DNA from: an uncultured Pseudomonadota bacterium
Lineage (GTDB): Bacteria > Pseudomonadota > Gammaproteobacteria > Burkholderiales > Thiobacillaceae
NCBI GenBank assembly: GCA_903918705.1
Contig: CAIXFP010000090.1
Span: 1-5,300, forward strand
Direction: 5' to 3'
Length of the DNA stretch: 5,300 nt
Position numbers and translations under genes: made by a program. The notes below the pieces were generated by a model that was not told where the DNA came from, made no database searches, and was given only the letters and a program-made list of their open reading frames with translations. Shown piece by piece: positions 1 through 5,180 of this stretch. The number at the start of each line of letters is the position of its first letter. The first letter of the stretch is position 1.

Positions 1-1883
1 ACCCCGGTTTCCGTTTCGCCCTGCATTCCTCCGGTTGGCTGCTGGAATGGCTGTACGCCCACCATCCCGAGGACATGAAGCTGCTCACCGAGATGGCTGC
101 GCGGGGCCAGGTGGAATTCTTCGGCGCCGGCGACATGGAGCCGGTGCTGGCGGTGATTCCCTACCGCGACCGCATGAGCCAGCTCGCCGCCATGTCCGAC
201 CGCCTGGAGCAGGTTTTCGACCAGCGCCCGGTCGGCGCCTGGCTCACCGAACGGGTCTGGGAAGCCACCGTAGTGCCGGCCCTGGCGGATTCCGGCATTC
301 AGTACGTGATGGTGGACGACTACCATTTCCTTTGCGCCGGCGCCGAGCGGGAACAGTTGAACGGTTACCACACCACCGAGGAGGACGGCCGCCGCGTCGA
401 CGTCTATCCCATCTCCGAGGCGCTGCGCTACCGCCTGCCCTTCTCGCCGGCGACCGAAGCGGTGGCCTACATCGAATCCCTGGCCGACGAGTCGGGCAAC
501 TCGGCCGCCATCTATTTCGACGACATCGAGAAGTTCGGCATCTGGCCGGAGACCTACCACTGGGTCTACGAGCGCGGCTGGCTCAAGGACTTCATCGAGG
601 GTGTGCTGGCTTCCCAGGTCATCCGCAGCGCCCATTTCCGCGACCACCACCGGGAAACCCGTACCCGCGGCATCGTCTATCTGCCCACGGTTTCCTACAG
701 CGAAATGGGCGAATGGACCCTGCCGGCGCCTTCCGCCCGCCGCTATGCGGAACTGATCCACGCGGCCCAGCACGAAGGCGTGCTGGAGCGCGACCGGCCC
801 TACATCCGCGGCGGCATCTGGAAGAACTTCCTGACCCGCTACCCGGAGGCCAACTGGGCCCACACGCGCATGCTGGGCCTCTCGGCGCGCCTGGCCGCGC
901 TGCCGGAAGGCCTGGTGCGCCAGGATCTGGTGGAACTCCTGCACGAATCCCAGGCCAACGACGCTTACTGGCACGGCCTGTTCGGCGGCATCTACCTGCC
1001 CCACCTGCGCCGCGCGCTCTGGCACGCCATGATCCAACTGGAACGCCGCCTCGACGCCGTGCAGCCGCGCCCGGCCGTGGCCTCGGTGGACCTGGACCTG
1101 GACGGGCGCGAGGAGATTTTCCTCGCCAGCCTGGCCTTGCAGGCCGTGGTGCGGCCGGACAAGGACGCCAGCCTGATCGAACTGGCCAGCTATCCGCTGG
1201 CGCAGAACTTCGCCGATACCCTGAAGCGCTACGACGAGCACTACCACGAGAAAGCCCGGCAGGGCGCCGCGGCGCAGAAGGAACACCAGGGCGAGGGCAT
1301 CGCCTCGGCCCACGACGTGGTGCGCTTCAAGCACGCCATCAGCCCGGAAGACCTGGTGCCCGACCGCCGCGCGCGGGGCCTGTTCGCGGAAAGCTGGACC
1401 GATTTGAGCCAGAAGCTGCCGGTAGAATACGCCACCACCTTCGTCCAGGGCGGCGCGGTGCTGTGCATGGGGGCGGCCGGGGAAATACGGGTCGCCAAGA
1501 TCTACAGCGTGCGCGACAACTTCGTATCGGTGGCCTTGAAGACCGTGGGCGAAGGCCGTCTTTCCACCCGCGTCAACCTCGCCATGCCCTGCTGCGACGG
1601 CCCGGCCGGGCGCTACGTGGTGAATGGCGAGATCCCGGGCGGCTTCGGCCAGCGCTTCACCTGGGAGGCGCTGGCCGACCTGGCCATGGAAGACCACTAC
1701 CTGGGCGGCGCCATACGCCTGCGCGCATCCGTTCCCGCCAAGATCAAGGCCCAGCCCCATTTCACCGTTTCGCAGTCGGAAGCCGGCTTCGAGAAGATCA
1801 TGCAGGCCATCGAACTCACCCTGACCTGGGAAGTGGCGGGGCCGTTCGAAGTCACGCTGCAACTGGAAGTGGCGGCGCTGTGA
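1..1883 (+). CDS. GH57 4-alpha-glucanotransferase / amylase-type enzyme, 5' end cut by window edge
   Basis: Cytoplasmic alpha-glucan-modifying enzyme of glycoside hydrolase family 57; the Thermococcus litoralis 4-alpha-glucanotransferase type moves glucan chains between alpha-1,4-glucans. The frame is open from base 3 and gives 626 visible residues ending at TGA 1881-1883. The ATG at 75 is internal, because conserved sequence (HSSGWLLEWL, residues 8-17) lies before it. Landmarks in visible numbering: WLTERVWE with the likely nucleophile Glu83 (bases 249-251); IYFDDIEKFG at 170-179 with the likely acid/base Asp173 or Asp174; NDAYWHGLFGG near 319-329. The Glu-to-second-Asp spacing of 91 equals the E123/D214 spacing I recall for the T. 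litoralis enzyme, suggesting about 40 residues are missing, including the N-terminal HQP-type motif. The middle and C-terminal parts resemble the DUF1925 and DUF1926 beta-domains. Whether it transfers or mainly hydrolyses cannot be told from sequence. It is probably co-transcribed with the downstream isomerase gene. Confidence 0.93.
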   Translation, partial: PGFRFALHSSGWLLEWLYAHHPEDMKLLTEMAARGQVEFFGAGDMEPVLAVIPYRDRMSQLAAMSDRLEQVFDQRPVGAWLTERVWEATVVPALADSGIQYVMVDDYHFLCAGAEREQLNGYHTTEEDGRRVDVYPISEALRYRLPFSPATEAVAYIESLADESGNSAAIYFDDIEKFGIWPETYHWVYERGWLKDFIEGVLASQVIRSAHFRDHHRETRTRGIVYLPTVSYSEMGEWTLPAPSARRYAELIHAAQHEGVLERDRPYIRGGIWKNFLTRYPEANWAHTRMLGLSARLAALPEGLVRQDLVELLHESQANDAYWHGLFGGIYLPHLRRALWHAMIQLERRLDAVQPRPAVASVDLDLDGREEIFLASLALQAVVRPDKDASLIELASYPLAQNFADTLKRYDEHYHEKARQGAAAQKEHQGEGIASAHDVVRFKHAISPEDLVPDRRARGLFAESWTDLSQKLPVEYATTFVQGGAVLCMGAAGEIRVAKIYSVRDNFVSVALKTVGEGRLSTRVNLAMPCCDGPAGRYVVNGEIPGGFGQRFTWEALADLAMEDHYLGGAIRLRASVPAKIKAQPHFTVSQSEAGFEKIMQAIELTLTWEVAGPFEVTLQLEVAAL

Positions 1884-1903
1884 GCGTAGCGACCACGATT
1901 AAC

Positions 1904-1908
1904 TGGAG
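1904..1908 (+). promoter_or_regulatory. ribosome binding site of the SlyD-type gene
   Basis: TGGAG lies 6 bases before the ATG at 1915. It fixes the start and shows that this gene has its own initiation signal although only 31 bases separate it from the upstream stop. Confidence 0.7.
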
Positions 1909-1914
1909 TCGACC

Positions 1915-2406
1915 ATGAGCAATGAAGTCATCGGCCACGGCAAAGTGGTTTTCATCACCTATTCGGTTTTGGACGAGGAAGGCCGGGTCATGGGCCAGCA
2001 GGACATGCCCATCGGTTATGTGCACGGCGCCGGCAGCGGCCTGTTCGCGGCCGTGGAACGCGCCTTGACGGGGCGCTGCCCGGGCGATCAGGTGGAAGCC
2101 CAGGTCACCCCGGAAGAAGGGTTCGGCCAGAGCGACCCCGATCTGGTCATCGTCGACGACATCGACAATGTGCCGCCCACCATCCGCTACGTCGGCGCCG
2201 AGGCCGAACTGCGCAACGACAACGGCGACACCCTCACCTTCCGCGTGATCAACATCGCCGACGGCAAGATCACCCTGGACGGCAATCATCCCCTGGCCGG
2301 CCGCACCGCCACCGTGGCGGCAAAAGTGGTTTCGCTGCGCAATGCCACGGCGGATGAGATGCGCACCGGCTTCCCGGCCGAACAGGGGCCGCCCAGTCTT
2401 GACTGA
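1915..2406 (+). CDS. SlyD-type FKBP peptidyl-prolyl cis-trans isomerase without His-rich tail
   Basis: A 163-residue cytoplasmic prolyl isomerase and folding helper of the SlyD/FKBP family. The split FKBP domain covers about residues 1-70 and 125-145, with YVHGAGSGL (35-43), the ALTGRCPGD turn (50-58) and EEGFGQSDPDLV (67-78), the last corresponding to AYGQYDENLV of E. coli SlyD. The inserted insert-in-flap chaperone domain occupies about 72-122, and the returning strand carries the family signature DGNHPLAG (122-129) followed by LRNAT. E. coli SlyD continues into a long Cys/His-rich nickel-binding tail; here the protein ends about 20 residues after the FKBP fold with no histidine cluster, so a nickel-delivery role is unlikely. 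It starts 31 bases after the glucanotransferase stop and is probably in the same operon. The fold assignment is secure; the substrates are unknown. Confidence 0.92.
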   Translation: MSNEVIGHGKVVFITYSVLDEEGRVMGQQDMPIGYVHGAGSGLFAAVERALTGRCPGDQVEAQVTPEEGFGQSDPDLVIVDDIDNVPPTIRYVGAEAELRNDNGDTLTFRVINIADGKITLDGNHPLAGRTATVAAKVVSLRNATADEMRTGFPAEQGPPSLD

Positions 2407-2447
2407 GGGCCGGGGCGTTCGCCCGCGCAAAGTCATGTAAAAGTGGG

Positions 2448-2472
2448 GCGCCGGGTCTTCCCTTGCCGGCGC
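2448..2472 (+). other. GC-rich inverted repeat between slyD-type gene and cpxR
   Basis: GCGCCGG (2448-2454) and CCGGCGC (2466-2472) form a perfect 7-bp stem with an 11-base loop, 41 bases after the isomerase stop. The bases that follow (GAGCTTCTAATAT) are only moderately T-rich, so it is a poor intrinsic terminator. It could still end or attenuate the upstream transcript, or serve as an operator because it overlaps the -35 region of the possible cpxR promoter. Confidence 0.4.
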
Positions 2473-2485
2473 GAGCTTCTAATAT
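2457..2485 (+). promoter_or_regulatory. possible sigma-70 promoter of the cpxRA-type operon
   Basis: TAATAT at 2480-2485 is a good -10 hexamer in an otherwise GC-rich gap. The best-placed -35 (CTTCCC at 2457-2462, 17-bp spacing) is poor, so activation or a weak basal promoter is likely. Transcription would start near 2492, leaving a leader of about 24 bases. Confidence 0.4.
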
Positions 2486-2515
2486 CCGGGCCGTAAATCC
2501 TTACCCGCCCCTGCC

Positions 2516-3214
2516 ATGCCCCACCTGCTGCTTGCCGACGACGACCGCGAACTGTCCCAGATGCTCGAGGAGTATCTGGAGGGAAACGGCTTTCAGGTCG
2601 ACACCGCGCCGGATGGCCTGATCGCCCTGGAGCGGGCTCTGGGAGAGGAGTTCGACCTGATCATCCTCGACGTCATGATGCCGGGCCGCAACGGCCTCGA
2701 CGTGCTGCGCGAACTGCGGGCCCACAAGGTCACCCCGGTGCTGATCCTCACCGCCCGCGGCGAGGACGTGGACAGCATCATCGGCCTCGAACTGGGGGCC
2801 GACGATTACCTGGCGAAGCCGTGCAACCCCCGCGTGCTGGAAGCACGCATCCGCGCCCTGTTGCGGCGCAGTCTGGTGCGGCCCCCCGACCAGGGGGAGG
2901 CCGGCGCCACACAGCCGGTGCGCATCGGCGACCTGATGCTGCACAGCGGCACCCGCACCGTGCAGATCGGGGAACAGCCGGTCATACTCACCAGCACCGA
3001 ATTCAGCATCCTGGAACTCCTGGCGCGCGAGGCGGGGCGGGTGGTGAGCAAGGGGGAAATGTCCGAATACGCCCTGGCACGCCCCTTGAGCAGCTTCGAC
3101 CGTAGCCTGGACATGCACGTCAGCAACCTGCGCCGCAAGTTGGGGCCGGTGGACGGCGGCGGCGAGCGGATCAAGACCATCCGCGGCATCGGTTACCAGT
3201 ACCTGCAGCCATGA
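2516..3214 (+). CDS. cpxR: CpxR-type OmpR-family response regulator
   Basis: A 232-residue DNA-binding response regulator. The receiver domain (about 1-118) has the acidic pocket DDD (8-10), phosphoacceptor Asp52 in LDVMMPG, switch Thr79 in LTARG, and Lys101 in the KP motif after GLELGADDYLA. A short linker leads to an OmpR/PhoB winged-helix domain (about 135-230) with TSTEFSILELLA, FDRSLDMHVSNLRRKL and IRGIGYQYL. DDDREL, GLELGADDYL and the FDRxxDMHxSNLRRKL recognition helix are closer to E. coli CpxR than to RstA or OmpR. The usual KPFN is KPCN here. No Shine-Dalgarno sequence precedes the ATG (ACCCGCCCCTGCC), so initiation is probably weak or depends on a short leader. The stop overlaps the kinase ATG. 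CpxR-like homology is solid; a true envelope-stress role is inferred, as no cpxP-like gene is in the window. Confidence 0.93.
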   Translation: MPHLLLADDDRELSQMLEEYLEGNGFQVDTAPDGLIALERALGEEFDLIILDVMMPGRNGLDVLRELRAHKVTPVLILTARGEDVDSIIGLELGADDYLAKPCNPRVLEARIRALLRRSLVRPPDQGEAGATQPVRIGDLMLHSGTRTVQIGEQPVILTSTEFSILELLAREAGRVVSKGEMSEYALARPLSSFDRSLDMHVSNLRRKLGPVDGGGERIKTIRGIGYQYLQP

Positions 3215-4614
3215 CTTTGCGCGGCCAGCGTTTGTTCTGGAAACTATTCGTGACTTACTGGGTGGCCCTCATCCTGTTCGCCCTGGGCAGCCTGGTCGCG
3301 ACCTCCCTCTACCTCGAACAGACCCGGGAACGGCGCGAGGCGGCCAATCCCATGGAGGAATACGCCCTCCACCTTCAGGCAGGCCGCGCTGCCGCCCTCG
3401 GCAATGGTTTGGCGGGCCTGGTGGCATGGGCTGTCCGGGTGGACAAGGAGGAACTGGTGCCCCTGCTGGTCCTGGATCGGAATGGACACGATCTGCTCCA
3501 GCGCGAGGTTCCGCCGCGCGCCCTGAATCGTCTGCACCGGCATCTGCAACGCATCCAGGCCGCGGCCGCCGGCGACGACGCGAGGCGCGCCATCCGCCTT
3601 CCGGATGGCAGCGAGTACTGGCTGGTTCCGGATTCCCAGGGCGCCAACCTGGGCCGCTTTCTCGCCCGCCCCAAGGTCATCGCCGTGCCCCTGGCCATCG
3701 CCGCCCTGGTGAGCGGCTTGGTCTGCCTGCTCCTGGCGCGTTACCTGACCGCGCCCATGGAGCGCCTGCGCCGGGCCAGCCTGGCATACGCCGCCGGCGA
3801 TTTCAGCCAGCGGGTCGGCCCCAGCCTGGGTCGCCGCCGCGACGAGATCGTCGACCTGGCCCATGCCCTGGACCACATGGCGGAGCGCCTCGACACCCTG
3901 CTCCATTCCCAGCGCGCCCTGTTGCGCGACGTCTCCCACGAGTTGCGCTCGCCCCTGGCCCGGGTGCAGGCGGCGCTGGGGCTGGCCAGGCAGCACGGAC
4001 AGGGGGACGAGAAGGAACTGGATCGCATCGAGCAGCAAACCGAGCGTCTCAACGACCTCATCGGCGCGATCCTCACCTTCTCCCGACTCGACAGCGGGGT
4101 CCACAGCATCGCCTCCGAGCCCCTGGATTTGTCGCTGCTCTTGCTGGAAATGGCCGAGAACGCCCGCATCGAGGGGGCTTTGCGCGGCATCCGGGTCGAG
4201 TTCGCGCGGCCGCGTCCGGCGCCCTGCCTGGGGGATCCGATGCTCCTCCACAGCGTCCTGGAAAACATCCTGCGCAATGCCGTGCTGCATTCGCCCAGCG
4301 GCGGCCTGGTGGAGGTAAGCCTGAACGAGGCGAAGGGTGCCGGGGGCCGCCCCGAACATGTGGTCGGTGTGCGGGATCATGGCGCCGGGGTGCCCGAGGA
4401 GATGCTGGAATCCATCTTCGACCCCTTCGTCCGCGTCGATGCCGCCCGCGACCGCAACCGTGGCGGCGTCGGCCTCGGCCTGGCCATCGCGCGGCGCGCC
4501 ATCGAGGCCCAGCACGGCCGCATCAAGGCGGAGAACCACCCTGAAGGCGGTTTGCTGGTCACGGTTCGCCTGCCGCGAACAGAATCTTCCGGACTTCCTG
4601 ACGGCCGCGCCTGA
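3211..4614 (+). CDS. cpxA: CpxA-type membrane sensor histidine kinase
   Basis: A 467-residue inner-membrane sensor kinase, partner of the preceding regulator. TM1 is about residues 12-34, a periplasmic sensor region about 35-154, TM2 about 155-177, and HAMP about 178-231. The dimerisation domain has the H box RDVSHELRSPLARVQ with phosphoacceptor His243 (bases 3937-3939). The ATPase domain shows the N box ENILRNA (351-357), G1 DHGAG (389-393), F box IFDPFVR (402-408) and G2 GGVGLGLAI (418-426). The segment DAARDRNRGGVGLGLAI closely parallels E. coli CpxA (DEARDRESGGTGLGLAI). Its start overlaps the regulator stop as ATGA, and no clear ribosome binding site precedes it, so it is probably translated by coupling. 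The periplasmic segment has no motif I recognise, so the signal is unknown. Confidence 0.94.
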   Translation: MTLRGQRLFWKLFVTYWVALILFALGSLVATSLYLEQTRERREAANPMEEYALHLQAGRAAALGNGLAGLVAWAVRVDKEELVPLLVLDRNGHDLLQREVPPRALNRLHRHLQRIQAAAAGDDARRAIRLPDGSEYWLVPDSQGANLGRFLARPKVIAVPLAIAALVSGLVCLLLARYLTAPMERLRRASLAYAAGDFSQRVGPSLGRRRDEIVDLAHALDHMAERLDTLLHSQRALLRDVSHELRSPLARVQAALGLARQHGQGDEKELDRIEQQTERLNDLIGAILTFSRLDSGVHSIASEPLDLSLLLLEMAENARIEGALRGIRVEFARPRPAPCLGDPMLLHSVLENILRNAVLHSPSGGLVEVSLNEAKGAGGRPEHVVGVRDHGAGVPEEMLESIFDPFVRVDAARDRNRGGVGLGLAIARRAIEAQHGRIKAENHPEGGLLVTVRLPRTESSGLPDGRA

Positions 4615-4638
4615 GCGCATCCCGTCAAGTTCAGCGCG
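4606..4638. other. inverted repeat spanning the two convergent stop codons
   Basis: CGCG(C)CTGA (4606-4614) pairs with TCAGCGCG (4631-4638): 8 bp with one bulged C and a 16-base loop that is exactly the intergenic gap. The arms are the 3' ends of the two convergent genes, including both stop codons. Neither side has a T-tract, so it is not a classical terminator. It may block read-through or protect 3' ends on both strands. Confidence 0.35.
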
Positions 4639-4852
4639 AATACAGCACGTGCCGGTCGGCGTTGGCGCGCTGCCGTATCAGGCCCTGATCCCGCATCCGG
4701 TCGAGGGCGGCCTGTACCGTGTGGACGTCCACGCACCAAGCCTCCGGCAACCACCATTGGGCAATGCCTTCCGCGCTGTCCACCGCATCGGGATGGCTTT
4801 GCAGATAGCGCAGGATGGCGTCGACGACCTCGGTGATCTGCTCGGGTTGCAT
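4631..4852 (-). CDS. small winged-helix-like protein of unknown function, sigma-54 dependent
   Basis: A 73-residue cytoplasmic protein that I do not recognise as a named family. The start at ATG 4852-4850 (MQPEQITEVV) has AGGAG 6 bases upstream. The longer reading from TTG 4897 would begin inside the -12 promoter element, so it is rejected. The predicted layout is helix 1 (4-18), a turn HPDAVDS, helix 2 with an exposed-looking WW pair (24-34), helix 3 VHTVQAALDRMRDQGLI (43-59), then a short beta-hairpin RANADRHVLY (62-71). This helix-helix-helix-wing order, ending in GLI then a hairpin, resembles the winged-helix core of small regulators, but DNA binding is only inference. The gene stands alone between its own sigma-54 promoter and the convergent kinase gene, with 16 bases between stops. 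Sigma-54 control suggests a conditional role. Confidence 0.8.
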   Translation of the reverse strand: MQPEQITEVVDAILRYLQSHPDAVDSAEGIAQWWLPEAWCVDVHTVQAALDRMRDQGLIRQRANADRHVLYSR

Positions 4853-4858
4853 GGAATT

Positions 4859-4863
4859 CTCCT
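4859..4863 (-). promoter_or_regulatory. ribosome binding site of the 73-residue protein gene
   Basis: AGGAG on the - strand with 6 bases to ATG 4852. It decides the start in favour of the 73-residue form and lies within the roughly 30-base leader predicted from the sigma-54 promoter. Confidence 0.8.
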
Positions 4864-4892
4864 GTCGGGGCTGGCCCCATGCGACGCAGCCT

Positions 4893-4909
4893 GGCAAGCC
4901 TCATGCCAG
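4893..4909 (-). promoter_or_regulatory. sigma-54 (RpoN) -24/-12 promoter
   Basis: The - strand reads CTGGCATGAGGCTTGCC. Against the consensus YTGGCACGN4TTGCW it matches at TGGCA (4908-4904) and TTGC (4897-4894), with the invariant GG and GC exactly 10 bases apart. Only the C after TGGCA and the final W differ. Transcription would start near 4882, about 30 bases before the ATG, with AGGAG between. The element is also a dyad (CTGGCA-N7-TGCCAG), so the + strand carries GG-N10-GC too, but with ATGC instead of TTGC and no gene suitably placed. The - strand reading is therefore preferred. Confidence 0.8.
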
Positions 4910-4935
4910 CCACGGATTCAACTGCGACTTCAAGG

Positions 4936-4948
4936 AATCAACGGCTTG
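4936..4948 (+). promoter_or_regulatory. IHF site between sigma-54 promoter and upstream dyads
   Basis: AATCAACGGCTTG matches the IHF core consensus WATCAAN4TTR at every defined position. Its centre is about 60 bp upstream of the predicted transcription start, between the promoter and the paired dyads, where an IHF bend would bring an upstream-bound activator to sigma-54 polymerase. The flank lacks a strong A-tract, so affinity is uncertain. Confidence 0.6.
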
Positions 4949-4969
4949 CGTGTTGGCACCGGCGCCGGG

Positions 4970-4989
4970 ATGGGTCTACCCCGACCCAT
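4970..4989. promoter_or_regulatory. dyad 1: probable activator (enhancer) site, proximal
   Basis: ATGGGTC (4970-4976) and GACCCAT (4983-4989) form a perfect 7-bp inverted repeat around a 6-base spacer. The core is GGGTC-N6-GACCC, shared with dyad 2. The centre is about 97 bp upstream of the predicted start, a normal place for a sigma-54 enhancer. The core is not the NtrC, NifA (TGT-N10-ACA) or NorR type that I know. Confidence 0.55.
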
Positions 4990-5012
4990 GGCGCAAGTCA
5001 GTGTCGGCCGGC

Positions 5013-5030
5013 CGGGTCGGGGGTGACCCG
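5013..5030. promoter_or_regulatory. dyad 2: probable activator (enhancer) site, distal
   Basis: CGGGTC (5013-5018) and GACCCG (5025-5030) repeat the GGGTC-N6-GACCC architecture of dyad 1 with an unrelated spacer. The centres are 42 bp apart, about four turns of B-DNA, so two dimers would sit on the same face. The centre is about 139 bp upstream of the predicted start. The same bases can be read as a hairpin GGTCGGG-N5-CCCGACC (5015-5033). Confidence 0.55.
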
Positions 5031-5037
5031 ACCGCTG

Positions 5038-5067
5038 GCAGCCGCGAACTTTGGAATCGTCGGCTGC
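5038..5067. repeat. inverted repeat GCAGCCG-N16-CGGCTGC
   Basis: GCAGCCG (5038-5044) and CGGCTGC (5061-5067) form a perfect 7-bp dyad, centre 31 bp beyond dyad 2. It does not share the GGGTC core. It may be another protein site or chance in GC-rich DNA. Confidence 0.3.
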
Positions 5068-5092
5068 GAAACGACCGCGGCGACCCATTTCT

Positions 5093-5108
5093 CCCCGGGG
5101 CCCCGGGG
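5093..5108. repeat. 16-bp perfect palindrome, CCCCGGGG twice in tandem
   Basis: CCCCGGGGCCCCGGGG is both a direct duplication of an 8-mer and a perfect palindrome. It sits in the non-coding gap, 26 bases on the downstream side of the leftward terminator. No function is evident. Confidence 0.4.
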
Positions 5109-5133
5109 CTGGGCCATGCGCCTGCAAATCCTG

Positions 5134-5152
5134 AAAAAACCGGCCTTGCCGG
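5134..5152 (-). terminator. intrinsic terminator of a leftward transcript
   Basis: On the - strand CCGGC-AAG-GCCGG (5152-5140) is followed directly by TTTTTT (5139-5134), a short but typical intrinsic terminator. It would stop transcription arriving from the right, including the group II intron unit, before the sigma-54 control region. It is 28 bases past the intron 3' end. Confidence 0.65.
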
Positions 5153-5180
5153 GGCCACATTTCGCTATCGACGACCCAAG

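Noticed and set aside
35..1918. Long + strand open frame overlapping the GH57 gene
   Set aside because: Arg/Pro/Gly-rich translation with no recognisable motif; the other frame carries the GH57 motifs. GC-rich codon bias keeps alternative frames open.
2413..2424. Terminator just after the SlyD-type gene (GGGC-GTTC-GCCC)
   Set aside because: Only a 4-bp stem and no T-tract follows; too weak to call.
1852..2436. - strand open frame of 194 codons opposite the SlyD-type gene
   Set aside because: Mirror of a well-conserved gene with its own ribosome binding site; no motif in the antisense product.
2437..2497. CpxR autoregulatory box GTAAA-N5-GTAAA upstream of cpxR
   Set aside because: Two GTAAA copies exist (2437-2441 and 2493-2497) but are 51 bases apart, not about 5, so they do not form the known box.
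3244..4620. Long - strand open frame opposite the sensor kinase
   Set aside because: Antisense shadow of a kinase gene with all its motifs; its translation shows no domain.
4853..4897. Extended 88-residue start (TTG 4897) of the small - strand gene
   Set aside because: The TTG lies in the -12 promoter element, upstream of the predicted transcript; the internal ATG has AGGAG at ideal spacing.
4853..5180. NifA upstream site (TGT-N10-ACA) for the sigma-54 promoter
   Set aside because: None of the TGT trinucleotides in the region has ACA 10 bases later, so NifA control is not supported.
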